A DNA stretch of 64,000 bases, from the NCBI GenBank assembly GCA_015069695.1, contig JADCRZ010000016.1:62001-126000 (forward strand). Direction: 5' to 3'. The translations under genes were made by a program, and so were the position numbers. This document shows positions 9,546-19,564 of the stretch, one piece after another (position 1 is the stretch's first letter; every line of letters starts with the position of its first letter). This DNA comes from Williamsia sp. (GTDB lineage Bacteria > Bacteroidota > Bacteroidia > Chitinophagales > Chitinophagaceae). The notes under the pieces are model-generated. The model ran no database searches, had not been told where the DNA came from, and saw only the letters and a program-made list of their open reading frames with translations.

Positions 9546-11288
9546 TCAGTAGCCGAAGTTCTGTTGGTAAAGTCCTTCGCTCAGGGTAATTTCCTGCTGG
9601 GGAACGGGCAGGTATTCATTCCGGTTCTTTTTAAAGTTGGCTGCCAGCATATACGGATGCCGGGTCTTTTCGATGCTGAAATATGCGTTCAGGGTTTCTG
9701 CGGCTATGCCCCACCGTACGAGGTCGAAAAAACGCGTGCCTTCCGTTGCAAATTCAAGCCTTCTCTCCCACTGCAGGGCCATGCGGGCAAACTCCTTCGA
9801 CCAGGTGCAGTTCACGCCGTCCACGTAGGGCTGTATATTGTAGTTAGACAAGGCCGAACCGTTGCTCAGTTTCAATCTGCCCTTGCTGTTGCCGGCCCTT
9901 GTCCTGATCATGTTGATGATCGGCAAGGCTTCTGTCTGCCTGTTGAGTTCGATCAGCGCCTCTGCCCTCCAGAGCAGCACATCTGCGTACCGGATAATGT
10001 CCCAGTTCTTTGCGCTGCCCAGCCGCGAACCGTCGCGCTTCAGCGCAGGACTGTTGGGGGGCATGATCTCCTTCATGGCCGAATACACGCCGTATACTTC
10101 CGGCGCCCTTGCAAAAGAATTCTGGTACACAAAGGAAAGATCGTATTTGAATGTATGCCCCGGAATACCCACCGTATGATCAAGGCGGGGATCGAAAGAG
10201 TTGGTAAAGAAATCAGCCGGCTGCGATATCAGGGTATTGTTGAAGGTTGTGAACAGCGGCAACCCCGTACTGCTGGTTTTAAAAGCATTGACCAGGTTGT
10301 CGCTCGGCCGGTGAAATGAGCAGCACCCGTATGTTCCCGGCGCCATGTTGTAGTTCAGGTTGTGCGACCAGTCTTCACGGCCCAGCGGCGTACCGTCGTC
10401 TTTTGAGAACTGGATGGCAAAAACAGATTCAGGGCCGTTTTCATATTCAAACAAAAAGTTCTCCGCAAAATCGCTGCTTAACCGGTGCTTGCCGGTACCG
10501 GAGATGTAGTCTGTTTGCTTGACCACTTCATTCAGCTTTGCCGTGTTGATGGCGGTTACATTGTTGGATTCATCCTGGGTATAGGCCTGGAAAAGACGGG
10601 TCTTTGCCAGGTATGCTGCAGCGGCCACCTTGCTGGCCCTGCCTGGCTGTGTTTGTTTTTCAGGCAGGTTATCGATCCCGAACTGAAAGTCTTCCGCGAT
10701 CTTGTCAAACAGCTGGTCCTGCGTAAGTGCCCTGTTGGAAACTTTTTTCTGTTGTGTTGCGTCCATTGTTTCGTCTATCCACGGAACATGCTTAAAGTTC
10801 TCTACCAGCCAGAAATAAAAATGCGATCGCAGGAACCTCATCTCGGCCTGGCGCTGGAGCTTGAGCGGGTACTGTGCCGGCGTAAGCTGGTTGATCACCT
10901 GCAATGCGGCATTTGCCCGGGCAATGCCTTCGAAATTCCATATCCATACGTTTTGGATAAAAGACTGGTCGGTGGTTATAAAGGAAAACTCTTCCAGCTT
11001 GTCTATCTCCGGCTGATCGCCCGTACTGGCACCGCCTTTATAAGCATCATCCGAGCGGACGCTTCCCCAGATCCAGTCGGAAACAGAAGAGTATTCATTG
11101 CCGTTTCCCAGCGAGGCATACGCGGCTGTTGCCAACAGTTCTGCCCCGCCGGCATCCTGCAGCAGATCGCTGCTCAAAGCGCCTTTTGGTTTGTTGTCGA
11201 GAAATTTTTTACAGGAAGAGAAAAAAATAGCGAGCAGGGCCGCCATCAGCGCTGTACGAAAAATCAGTTTTCTGCAATACCGGTCCAT
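9546..11288 (-). CDS. SusD/RagB-like outer-membrane glycan-binding lipoprotein (PUL 2)
   Basis: This 580-residue protein has a signal with a lipobox at Cys26 (FFSSC) and then KKFLDNKPKG. It shares with the other two fructan-region SusD proteins the DDAYKGGAS segment, LNYNMAPGTYGCC, an RWERRLEFATE-like C-terminal block and a terminal NFGY. Its predicted place is the cell surface, complexed with the SusC encoded immediately upstream (23-base gap). It is followed by the Tat-exported propeller gene. Membership of the fructan PUL group is inferred from similarity to the SusD at 21367-23094, which is linked directly to GH32 enzymes and a fructokinase. The actual ligand cannot be read from the sequence. 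Confidence 0.93.
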   Translation of the reverse strand: MDRYCRKLIFRTALMAALLAIFFSSCKKFLDNKPKGALSSDLLQDAGGAELLATAAYASLGNGNEYSSVSDWIWGSVRSDDAYKGGASTGDQPEIDKLEEFSFITTDQSFIQNVWIWNFEGIARANAALQVINQLTPAQYPLKLQRQAEMRFLRSHFYFWLVENFKHVPWIDETMDATQQKKVSNRALTQDQLFDKIAEDFQFGIDNLPEKQTQPGRASKVAAAAYLAKTRLFQAYTQDESNNVTAINTAKLNEVVKQTDYISGTGKHRLSSDFAENFLFEYENGPESVFAIQFSKDDGTPLGREDWSHNLNYNMAPGTYGCCSFHRPSDNLVNAFKTSSTGLPLFTTFNNTLISQPADFFTNSFDPRLDHTVGIPGHTFKYDLSFVYQNSFARAPEVYGVYSAMKEIMPPNSPALKRDGSRLGSAKNWDIIRYADVLLWRAEALIELNRQTEALPIINMIRTRAGNSKGRLKLSNGSALSNYNIQPYVDGVNCTWSKEFARMALQWERRLEFATEGTRFFDLVRWGIAAETLNAYFSIEKTRHPYMLAANFKKNRNEYLPVPQQEITLSEGLYQQNFGY

Positions 11289-11311
11289 ATACAGGATAGT
11301 TTTAAAGTTTA

Positions 11312-14300
11312 TCAGAATGAAACATTGAAGCCCAGCGTAAAGCTTCTGGGTATAGGATAAAATGATCCCGGGTTTTCAGGATCGGGTGCAGAATACTTGT
11401 CTGACTTTATGGTCAGCAATTCGGAGCCGGATATATATACATCGGCACGCGTCATCCGCAGCTTTTGCTGGAGCCCTTTGGGCAGCGAGTATCCCAGTTG
11501 CACGTTTCGCAGCTTTAAGTAAGAGGCGTTCTCTATCTGAAAATCCGAGGTCCTGACCTCATTGTTGCGGTCGAAGTTTGATACGGCGGGAATGTTTGTA
11601 TTTGGATGCTGCGGCGTCCAGGCATTCAGAACAAGCGTCGCATTGTTCTGTCCGGCAAATGCCCCCACAAAACTGGACTGGTTTTTTACGGAATTGTAGT
11701 ATTTGATACCCTGCACGCCCTGGAAGAAAAATGAAAGATTGAAATTTTTATAGTTGAGCACGGTGTTCAACCCGTATGCAAAATCAGGAATTGAATTGCC
11801 CAGCCAGTCCTGGTCCAGCACATCTATCACGCCATCTCCGTTCAGGTCCCTGTACCGCAGCCTGCCTATTCCCTTGCCCGGCTGCGCAGCAGATTTATCC
11901 ACCTCCTGCTGGTTCTGGAAGATGCCATCCGTAACCCATCCGAACATTGACGAAAGGGAATGGCCCACAATTGTTTTTTGTACATTGCCCGGATAGGCCC
12001 TTACAACCGATGCCGGCAGATAAACTATTTTGTCTCTGAAAGAGCTGATATTACCGGTGATGCGCAGATTGAGATCCCTCACCTGGGTGTTGTACCCTGC
12101 AACAAGTTCCCATCCCCGGTTGTTCATGGTAGCGCCGTTTTCCCACATAGAGCCGCCGGCGCCGAGCACGGCCAGGTAAGGAGGCTTGATCAGGATGTCA
12201 TTTGTTCTGCGGCTGAAATAATCAAAGGAGCCGGTGATCTTTTGCTGCAGGAAGCCAAAGTCGGCGCCGATGTTCAATTCATCGGTGGATTCCCATTTCA
12301 GGGAAGGATTGGCTGTTTGTGTTGCAATCACACCGGAGGGCAGCGTACCCGAACCTGCCCCGTTCAGATCGTATGCAGAGCCCATATTTCGCCGCCCGGA
12401 GGTTAAACCGTACCCGGGAATAAAAAGACCAAACGTGGCATCGTTGGCGATTTTCTGGTTTCCCGTGCGTCCTATGCCCGACCGCAGCATAAGCTGCGAA
12501 ACAAAACCAAGGTTGTCCTGCACAAAGCTTTCATCGCTGATCCGCCAGCCAACAGAAAGAGCGGGAAAAAATCCGTACCGGTTATTTTCGCCAAAGCGCG
12601 ACGATCCGTCGGCCCTAAGCGTGAGCGATGCCAGGTACCTGGACTTAAACGAATAGTTGATCTTGGAGAAATACGACAGCAAGCTGTATCCTGTGGCGCT
12701 GCCGCTCAATGAAGTCAGACCGGTTCCTGCATTGATCTGGAAATAATCGGGCGTTTCAATCAGGAATCCTTCTTTATAACCGTACATGTAACTGGAGTCA
12801 TTCTTAACGGCTTCCGTACCAACCAGGAAACTGGCATTGTGATCTTTTTTCTTCCACGTATAATTCAGTGTATTGAACCAGGTAAGATTGGCATTCTGCA
12901 GCAGGTTGTTGGAGTAATTGTTCACCTGCATGCTGAGGAAACCGGCCGAATATCTTGGATTGATCCTTACCTCCTGTGCAAGACCGTAATTGAATCCCAG
13001 CGATGACCTGAACGTCAGGTTTGCAATGGGTGTGAAGTCAAGGTAAACATTTCCATATACCCCCTTTGAACGGTTTTTCCAGTCCTTCGACAGTTCGGAT
13101 ACCTGCAGGGCGTTCATCCGGTTGGAGAATCCGGAACCGACGGGCCCGGCAAAGCTTCCGTTCTCCGCATATACGGGCATGATAGGCAGGTCAAGTATGG
13201 CGAGGTCGAGCGGCGTACCGCCCTGGCCTGACCCGATGGGGGTTTGGCCTGTTGTTGTCAGTTGCAGGTTTTCACCCACTTTCAATTTGCCTTTCAGGGC
13301 ATTGAAGCTTGTATTAAGGCGCAAGCTGAGCTGCTCGTAGCCCGTATACTTTATAATGCCCTGGTTGGCAAGATGGCCAACCGACATAAACAGATTGTGT
13401 GTTTCACCAGCACTGCTAAGGGAGATATTGTTCCTGAGCAGGTAACCGGGCCGGGAAACTTCCTTGAACCAGTCGGTATTGCCGGCCCTGATACCGCCCT
13501 GGATGGTTTTATCGAGCCATTCGTTCACCGTCATCTTATCCAGGATGGCGGTTCCTTGCGCGTCCCGGTGCCAGACATAGGTGTATTGGGTATTGTCTCT
13601 ATTGGGGTCTGTTCCGTCGTTGATGGAAGCCTGCCACAGGGCGCTGCCCCGCTGGTCGGTATTCAGCATCTGCAGGTGCGTCGCATAAGCCTGTGATGTA
13701 AAGCCGGTATTGACGTCGACCCTTAACCGGCCGCTTCTGCCTTTTTTGGTGGAAATGATAATTACGCCGTTAGAGGCCCGTGAGCCATAGATGGACGCTG
13801 AAGCAGCATCTTTGAGCACCTGCAGCGATTCAATGTCGTTGGGGTCCAGTGTTTCCATCACCCGGCTATCAACAGGTTGGCCGTCGATGATATAAAGAGG
13901 ATCATTGTTTCCCAGGGTATTGATGCCTCTTATCAGCACCGACTTGGCACTTCCGCCAGGCGTACCGTCCCTGGTGATACTCATGCCCGGCACCCTGCCC
14001 TGCAAGGATTGCAGGGGACTTGCAGATGGAATGTTTTTCACATCCCCCATGTTCACGACGGAAATTGAACCGGTCAGGTCTTTTTTTCTTTCGGTAGTGT
14101 AACCCGTGATAACAACCGCATCCATTGCGGTTTCTGCAGGAACCAGTTCAACTGTGAGTTCTGTCGTGTTAGCAGTGATCCTGATTGCTTGCGGAACGTA
14201 GCCGACATGAGAAATATCAATGGTTTCGCCATCGGAAACAGCAAGTGAAAAACTGCCATTGCCGGCTGATGTCGTAGTAGTCGTCCGGCCTTTTACCGTA

Positions 14301-14419
14301 ACACCTTCCAGCATCATCCGGGAGTTTTTATTTACAATGCTTCCGGTTATCCTTCTTTGCTGGGCCATCATAACCCACGGAAAGAGAAAAAAGACAGCTA
14401 CTACCAGTAGTCTACTCAT
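11312..14419 (-). CDS. SusC-like TonB-dependent outer-membrane transporter (PUL 2)
   Basis: The preferred ATG at 14419 gives MSRLLVVAVFFLFPW and a signal peptide ending MMAQQ. An upstream TTG at 14464 would add 15 residues that do not belong to a signal peptide. The carboxypeptidase-regulatory-like domain is followed by DAVVITGYTTERKKDLTGS, the SusC plug entry motif, and the barrel ends in FTLGFNVSF. The calcium-loop-like stretch DLNGDGVIDVLDQDWLG is shared with the other two fructan-region SusC proteins. It is the first gene of a minus-strand unit (SusC, SusD, propeller protein, perhaps through to the symporter). It diverges from the hybrid sensor gene across 460 bases, which suits control by that regulator. 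Confidence 0.93.
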   Translation of the reverse strand: MSRLLVVAVFFLFPWVMMAQQRRITGSIVNKNSRMMLEGVTVKGRTTTTTSAGNGSFSLAVSDGETIDISHVGYVPQAIRITANTTELTVELVPAETAMDAVVITGYTTERKKDLTGSISVVNMGDVKNIPSASPLQSLQGRVPGMSITRDGTPGGSAKSVLIRGINTLGNNDPLYIIDGQPVDSRVMETLDPNDIESLQVLKDAASASIYGSRASNGVIIISTKKGRSGRLRVDVNTGFTSQAYATHLQMLNTDQRGSALWQASINDGTDPNRDNTQYTYVWHRDAQGTAILDKMTVNEWLDKTIQGGIRAGNTDWFKEVSRPGYLLRNNISLSSAGETHNLFMSVGHLANQGIIKYTGYEQLSLRLNTSFNALKGKLKVGENLQLTTTGQTPIGSGQGGTPLDLAILDLPIMPVYAENGSFAGPVGSGFSNRMNALQVSELSKDWKNRSKGVYGNVYLDFTPIANLTFRSSLGFNYGLAQEVRINPRYSAGFLSMQVNNYSNNLLQNANLTWFNTLNYTWKKKDHNASFLVGTEAVKNDSSYMYGYKEGFLIETPDYFQINAGTGLTSLSGSATGYSLLSYFSKINYSFKSRYLASLTLRADGSSRFGENNRYGFFPALSVGWRISDESFVQDNLGFVSQLMLRSGIGRTGNQKIANDATFGLFIPGYGLTSGRRNMGSAYDLNGAGSGTLPSGVIATQTANPSLKWESTDELNIGADFGFLQQKITGSFDYFSRRTNDILIKPPYLAVLGAGGSMWENGATMNNRGWELVAGYNTQVRDLNLRITGNISSFRDKIVYLPASVVRAYPGNVQKTIVGHSLSSMFGWVTDGIFQNQQEVDKSAAQPGKGIGRLRYRDLNGDGVIDVLDQDWLGNSIPDFAYGLNTVLNYKNFNLSFFFQGVQGIKYYNSVKNQSSFVGAFAGQNNATLVLNAWTPQHPNTNIPAVSNFDRNNEVRTSDFQIENASYLKLRNVQLGYSLPKGLQQKLRMTRADVYISGSELLTIKSDKYSAPDPENPGSFYPIPRSFTLGFNVSF

Positions 14420-14879
14420 ACAAACATTTTTAATGTGAACAGGGCAACAAACACGATTGAGCAATGCGATCCTTTTTATTTGTCCGGGCTGTAACTTGTA
14501 TAAGGGCCTTTGCAGGCAGAAGTTGATGAGACCTGTACCAGGCGGAAGTAAACTTATTCATCATACGGCTCGCGACCAGGAGGGGAAAGTAAATTTTCCG
14601 GATGGGAATTGTTTTTGAAATAGTAGCTAATTAGTTAAAATTTGTATTTGCAGGATTTTGATAACAACCAATTAATAATCAGCCAATTAAATTTTAAGCA
14701 CCAATCAAGCGAACGATTGCTTTTTTAATTTTATAACAGCGGTTTTAGGAATCATACCAATAAAGCGACCTTGCGCGGGCCTCGGATCCACGCAAATAAT
14801 CGAAATCAACACAATTAAAACGAAATTAGAAGTCGTAGTGTGTAATTGTTGAACTTGCTGTTCTATAAACAAACTGCCA
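14420..14879 (+). promoter_or_regulatory. divergent control region between SusC (PUL 2) and the hybrid sensor-regulator
   Basis: No gene fits in this 460-base interval, which is AT-rich from about 14600. Repeated elements are visible. CCAATTAA occurs at 14668-14675 and 14683-14690. A longer pair, CCAATCAAGCGAAC at 14701-14714 and CCAATAAAGCGACC at 14757-14770, agrees at 12 of 14 positions. Direct repeats like these are candidate binding sites for the AraC-type domain of the adjacent regulator. I found no exact Bacteroidota -7 box (TAnnTTTG) on either strand, so promoter positions are not assigned. Confidence 0.4.
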
Positions 14880-17678
14880 ATGAAAAAACGATTTCATAAG
14901 CCATTCCGGCCAGAGGCCTTGTTTGTGATATTGATTTGCGTGGGTCTTTTGTTTTCATGCTCAGAAACAGAACCAGAAAAAAAATACAAGATCGGTTTCT
15001 CACAATGCACAGGAGCGGATATATGGAGAAAAGCGATGCTGGAAAGCATGCAACAGGAACTTTCTTTTCACCCCGGCACCGAACTGGTTTACAGGGATGC
15101 CCGGGATAACAGTGACCTGCAGGTCAGGCAAATCCAGGAACTGCTGGATGAAAACATTGACATCCTGATCGTGTCTCCCAATGAAGCGCAACCGCTGACA
15201 CCGATCATCGAATATTCATTTAACAAAGGCATTCCGGTGGTTTTCATCGACAGGAAAACTGCTTCCAGCCTGTACACAAGTTTTGTAGGTGCCGATAACT
15301 TCGAAATAGGAAAAATGGCAGGCGATTACATTGCCAACCTGATCAAAGACAGCTGCAATGTAGTCGAGATCATTGGTCTGCCCGGCTCTACCCCTGCCAT
15401 AGAAAGGGAAAGAGGGTTTGCAGAAGGCATCAAAAGCAAACCACATATAAAAATAAAAGCGCAGATATACGGGAACTGGCTGAAACAGCATGCGGTAGAA
15501 GAGCTGACAAAAATAAAAGACCAGCTAAGACCCAATGATCTTGTATTTGCACACAACGACCGGATGGCACTGGGCGCTTATGAAGTGTATAACAAACTGG
15601 GGATGGCAAAACAAGCCAGGTTTATCGGGGTAGATGGTTCTTTCGGCCCGGGAGGAGGCATCCAGTTTGTATCCGACAGCATCTTGTTCGCCACCATGCT
15701 GTATCCTACAGGCGGACAGGAAGCGATCCAAACCGCTTTCAAGATTTTATCAAGGGAACCATTTAACAAGGAAAACAGGCTGCAAACACTGGTGATCGAC
15801 AGGAGCAATGTGCGGCTCATGAAATTACAAACAGACAAGATCACCAGCCAGCAAAAAGACATCGAAAAGCAACAAACTATACTGGCGGAGCAGAAACGCC
15901 TTTACAATGACCAGCGCCTGCTCTTATATATCGTGATAGGAGCCCTGTTGCTTGTAGTTGTGCTGGGCTCTATTGCCGTATATGCTTTCAGAAACAATGA
16001 GCGGAAGAACAAAACGCTGGCCCTGCAAAACCAGGAAATCCTGAAGCAAAAGAACCAGTTGATTGAAATGACAGCCGCTGCGAAGGAGGCAACGGATGCA
16101 AAATTCAATTTCTTCACAAAGATCTCTCACGAGTTCAAAACACCGCTTACACTGATTCTGGGCCCTCTGGAAGAAGCACTCACTTCGCCGAAACTGCATT
16201 TCACGGTGAAGAACAACCTGCATCTTGTTCAAAAGAATGTGATGCGGCTATTGCGCCTTATTAACCAGCTCATGGATTTCAGGAAGATCGAACACGGAAA
16301 AATAAAGCTGAGGGCTTCCGAAAACGACCTGGTTCATTTTGTATCAGAAATCGCAGAAGCCTTCAATGAAATAGCCGGCAAAAAACACATTTCCTTCAAC
16401 GTAAATTCAAAATACAGGGAGATAAAAGCCTGGTTCGATACCAACATGCTGGACAAAGTCATCTTCAATTTATTGTCCAATGCGTTCAAGTTCACCAATG
16501 AACATGGATCTATCTATATCAACATTGACAAGAGCGCCGATGAAGTATGGGCCACCATTGAGGTGGAAGACTCCGGTGTAGGCATGTCGCCGGATGCGGT
16601 AGAACATGCTTTTGATCTCTTTTACCAGGGGCATGAAACAACCTTCAAAGGATCGGGGCTCGGATTAAACCTGTCGAAGGAGCTGATCGATATCCACAAG
16701 GGCATGATTACGCTCAAAAGCGAAAAATGGAAGGGCACAACATTCAAGATCTTTTTAAGGCTGGGCAACCTTCACATCGGCAAAGACGAGATGGCGGAAA
16801 ATACCGCATCCCCCTCCACTTCTTACGCCGATCTCAAAATTTATTCGACCGATATTGAACTTCCTTCACCTGAAAAGGCCCTGTCTGAGGAAACAACACC
16901 CAAAGAACATTCTATCCTGCTGGTGGAAGACAATGCCGACCTGCGAAAATTTGTCAAATCCAGGCTCAGCAATCTATTCGAGATACTGGAAGCAGACAAG
17001 GGCACGACGGGGTTGAACCTGGCCTTTGAAACGGTTCCCGACCTGATCATCTGCGACATCGTACTGCCTTCCCCGCATGGACTGGAGATCACCGAAAAAT
17101 TAAAGACCGATGTAAGGACTTCGCACATCCCCATCATCCTGCTAACGGCAAAGGGTGATATAGAACAGCAGATAGAAGGCATGAAATTGATGGCCGATGC
17201 CTTTATCGTTAAACCATTCAATCTGCAGTATCTGGAAGAAACGGTGAAAAGCCTGCTCCGCAACCGGTCATTGCTGCGGGAACATTATACCAGCGAATTA
17301 CCTTCTGAAACAAAAGCCTTTTCCGCGAAAAAGATAGACCGCAAATTCATCAATGAATTTACGGCCCTGGTGGAAAACAATATCTCCAATGAAAACTTTT
17401 CCGTGGAAGATATCTGCCGGGAGATCGGCATCCCAAGAGTGCAGCTGTATAGAAAATTAAAAGCCCTGCTTGGGTACAATGTGAATGATTACATACTCAA
17501 TGTGCGCTTGCAGAAAGCAAAGTATTTGCTGCTAAACGACAGCTGCACCATCTCGGAAATTGCCTTTAAAGTAGGGTTTTCATCCCAGGCTTATTTCTCC
17601 ACCGTTTTCAAAGCCAAATGCGCAGTAACCCCTACAGAGTTCAAAGAAAAAGCAAAGAACAGGAATGGGGTGAAGTAG
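14880..17678 (+). CDS. hybrid two-component system sensor-regulator, probable fructose sensor of the fructan PULs
   Basis: This 932-residue single-chain regulator has a signal anchor at residues 10-27. A periplasmic-binding-protein type 1 domain of the LacI/ribose-binding kind follows (about 37-310; GFSQCTGADIWRKAM, IDILIVSPNEA, GVDGSFGPGG). Then come a coiled segment, a membrane helix (about 347-370), a histidine kinase with H-box FTKISHEFKTPLT (His417) and ATP-site blocks (NLLSNAFKFT, GSGLGLNLSKELI). A receiver follows (HSILLVEDNADLRKF; phospho-acceptor Asp726 in ICDIVLP), then an AraC-type DNA-binding domain (ISEIAFKVGFSSQAYFS). The architecture matches Bacteroides BT1754, which binds fructose and activates a levan locus. 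Its setting among GH32 genes supports the same signal here, though that is an inference. It ends 8 bases from the convergent GH32 gene. Confidence 0.93.
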   Translation: MKKRFHKPFRPEALFVILICVGLLFSCSETEPEKKYKIGFSQCTGADIWRKAMLESMQQELSFHPGTELVYRDARDNSDLQVRQIQELLDENIDILIVSPNEAQPLTPIIEYSFNKGIPVVFIDRKTASSLYTSFVGADNFEIGKMAGDYIANLIKDSCNVVEIIGLPGSTPAIERERGFAEGIKSKPHIKIKAQIYGNWLKQHAVEELTKIKDQLRPNDLVFAHNDRMALGAYEVYNKLGMAKQARFIGVDGSFGPGGGIQFVSDSILFATMLYPTGGQEAIQTAFKILSREPFNKENRLQTLVIDRSNVRLMKLQTDKITSQQKDIEKQQTILAEQKRLYNDQRLLLYIVIGALLLVVVLGSIAVYAFRNNERKNKTLALQNQEILKQKNQLIEMTAAAKEATDAKFNFFTKISHEFKTPLTLILGPLEEALTSPKLHFTVKNNLHLVQKNVMRLLRLINQLMDFRKIEHGKIKLRASENDLVHFVSEIAEAFNEIAGKKHISFNVNSKYREIKAWFDTNMLDKVIFNLLSNAFKFTNEHGSIYINIDKSADEVWATIEVEDSGVGMSPDAVEHAFDLFYQGHETTFKGSGLGLNLSKELIDIHKGMITLKSEKWKGTTFKIFLRLGNLHIGKDEMAENTASPSTSYADLKIYSTDIELPSPEKALSEETTPKEHSILLVEDNADLRKFVKSRLSNLFEILEADKGTTGLNLAFETVPDLIICDIVLPSPHGLEITEKLKTDVRTSHIPIILLTAKGDIEQQIEGMKLMADAFIVKPFNLQYLEETVKSLLRNRSLLREHYTSELPSETKAFSAKKIDRKFINEFTALVENNISNENFSVEDICREIGIPRVQLYRKLKALLGYNVNDYILNVRLQKAKYLLLNDSCTISEIAFKVGFSSQAYFSTVFKAKCAVTPTEFKEKAKNRNGVK

Positions 17679-17686
17679 ATCGGTGG

Positions 17687-19492
17687 TTATTTATTCACTG
17701 AACTAGCGACGCCGGACGGGCCGTTCCAGATAGATTTTAACTCATACACTTCCAGGCGTTTTAAAATCACTTTCCGGTCGCCTGCACGTCCTTTTATATA
17801 GGCTTCCACCTTGCCGTTCTTTTCTCCGTCGAACGGAAGCACGTAGTAAAGCTCTCCGTCGTTTACAAATACTTCCAGGATGTTTTTGTCGGCGATGGCT
17901 TCTATTTTAAGCGTTCCCAGTGCGGGCTTTGTGTAGCTGGTCGTATACCCGGGTGCTTTCTGCATGGCTGCAAACTCGCCCAGCAAATCATTGTAGGTTA
18001 GTTCGTAGCCGAGGACGTTGATGCCAAACTGGTTGGCATCTCCCTTTTCAAATTCTGCTATCACGTGAACGGCATCCCCATTTACCGATACGGCCTGGCC
18101 GGCGTTGGCTTTCAGGATCTTGTTCTCAAAAGTTTGTTTGTTGGTTTGCAGCGTGCTGATTTCTTTTACGGGGGTCGGACAAAGCAGGTAGTTGTTATAG
18201 CTTTTCCGGAGCTTTAATTCTGTAGGAAAAAGCATGGCCTGGTTAAAAGGCATGCCGGGTTGCACAATACCGCGCCCCCAACCTACCTGGATGCGTCTGT
18301 TGTCCGGCATGTTGTAGTAGGTTTGAGAGGCATAAAAGAATCCGGCACCCTGGTCGTACCTCGTTAAGGTTTGATCAATTGAAAAGTGCTTGCCGTTGAA
18401 ATTGCCTACAGCATACCGCCCTGTGGCGTCGTACATCACCCACTTGGAAACACCCGGCTCTCCGATGACCGGCAGTTCAAAAAAATCAGGGCATTCAAAA
18501 AAACCAGGTATACCCGACTGAAACTCCCAGTTCTTTAAATCAGCAGATGTATAGATCATGTGTTGGTTGATGATAGCTTCCTGATCGAGCGAGAGCTTTT
18601 TTGTTTTGGTGAAATCGTATACAACCATCACCCAGTGGTTACCCGGCCCGTACCAGAAAACTTTTGGATCCCGGCCCTGGTGTTTCAGGATGGGATTGCC
18701 TTCGTAATCAGTGAACGTCCGTCCGTTATCGTAGCTGAGCTTTAAACATTCCCCGCGGCCCGTGCTGGTATAGATAGCGATCAACGGATCAATCCCATTT
18801 TTTCTGAAGCCGGCTGTGTTTTTCGGATCTACGATGGCAGAACCCGAAAAGGCTGCATCTCTTTCGCCAAACGGATAAATGGCCTCCGGCAATTGTTTCC
18901 AGTGGATCAGATCGGTGCTCACAGCATGGCCCCAATGCATATTTCCCCAGGCCCATCCGTAAGGATTGTGCTGGTTGTACAGGTGATATTCACCATTGTA
19001 ATAAATAAGTCCGTTCGGGTCATTTATCCATCCTCTCTGCGAGGAGAAGTGAACCTGCGGCCGGTTTTTTTCCCTGTACAAACTGTCCTGGCCGGGAAAT
19101 TTGGCATCTGCAAAAATCATGGCCAAACCCTTGCTCTTGTTGTCGTTTGGATCTGCCGCTCCATTGCGGTTATTCGCCTGCGTTATGTTGCTGAAGGCGC
19201 CGCCAGCCGCAACATCTGCGGTTGACATTTCTACTGCAATGGTTTTTCCCTGGTAAGGGGCAACGTCGAAGTACACCCAATAATCTGGTTTGTCGGTCGC
19301 CAGTTTGAGCGTAAACTGATCCAGCACTTTATCGCCCAGTTTGATGCGCGCCCTTGTTAGCTTGTTGGCCTCACTCACCGGGAAGTTCAAGTAAGTTTGC
19401 CCTTTTGCGATCTTGATCTGGCGGACTGTATCCTGTGCATGTACCTGCTGGAACAGCAGGCATGTAACTAAAAAACCAAGAAGAAGTTTCAT
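17687..19492 (-). CDS. GH32 fructan hydrolase (levanase/inulinase/fructosidase type)
   Basis: This 601-residue exported enzyme has a signal peptide ending in VHAQ at residue 20. A small beta-rich N-terminal domain of about 120 residues precedes the catalytic propeller. All three GH32 motifs are intact: GWINDPNGLIYYNGEYH (nucleophile Asp158), GRDPKVFW (transition-state Asp) and FFECPDFF (acid/base Glu333). MLFPTELKLR and a C-terminal beta-sandwich (NILEVFVNDGELYY) complete the family pattern. It cleaves beta-fructosyl links in fructan. The sequence alone does not decide endo versus exo action, or levan versus inulin. It is the last gene of the operon that starts at 28582, 72 bases after the second GH32 gene. 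Its stop faces the sensor gene's stop. Confidence 0.94.
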   Translation of the reverse strand: MKLLLGFLVTCLLFQQVHAQDTVRQIKIAKGQTYLNFPVSEANKLTRARIKLGDKVLDQFTLKLATDKPDYWVYFDVAPYQGKTIAVEMSTADVAAGGAFSNITQANNRNGAADPNDNKSKGLAMIFADAKFPGQDSLYREKNRPQVHFSSQRGWINDPNGLIYYNGEYHLYNQHNPYGWAWGNMHWGHAVSTDLIHWKQLPEAIYPFGERDAAFSGSAIVDPKNTAGFRKNGIDPLIAIYTSTGRGECLKLSYDNGRTFTDYEGNPILKHQGRDPKVFWYGPGNHWVMVVYDFTKTKKLSLDQEAIINQHMIYTSADLKNWEFQSGIPGFFECPDFFELPVIGEPGVSKWVMYDATGRYAVGNFNGKHFSIDQTLTRYDQGAGFFYASQTYYNMPDNRRIQVGWGRGIVQPGMPFNQAMLFPTELKLRKSYNNYLLCPTPVKEISTLQTNKQTFENKILKANAGQAVSVNGDAVHVIAEFEKGDANQFGINVLGYELTYNDLLGEFAAMQKAPGYTTSYTKPALGTLKIEAIADKNILEVFVNDGELYYVLPFDGEKNGKVEAYIKGRAGDRKVILKRLEVYELKSIWNGPSGVASSVNK

Positions 19493-19564
19493 ATGTTAGC
19501 TTTTAAAAATTAGTTTGATCTGTTTCTTTTTTGCTTCTGTGCCCCGCTTGCTCACTCAACCGGT

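Noticed and set aside
14880-14970. Lipobox-like LFSC at the start of the hybrid sensor suggesting a lipoprotein
   Set aside because: The protein has a second membrane helix and cytoplasmic kinase domains; an N-terminal signal anchor is the family norm, so lipid attachment is not claimed.
15000-15800. LacI-type transcription factor
   Set aside because: The sugar-binding fold lies between two membrane segments and has no LacI DNA-binding helix; it is the sensor part of the hybrid protein.
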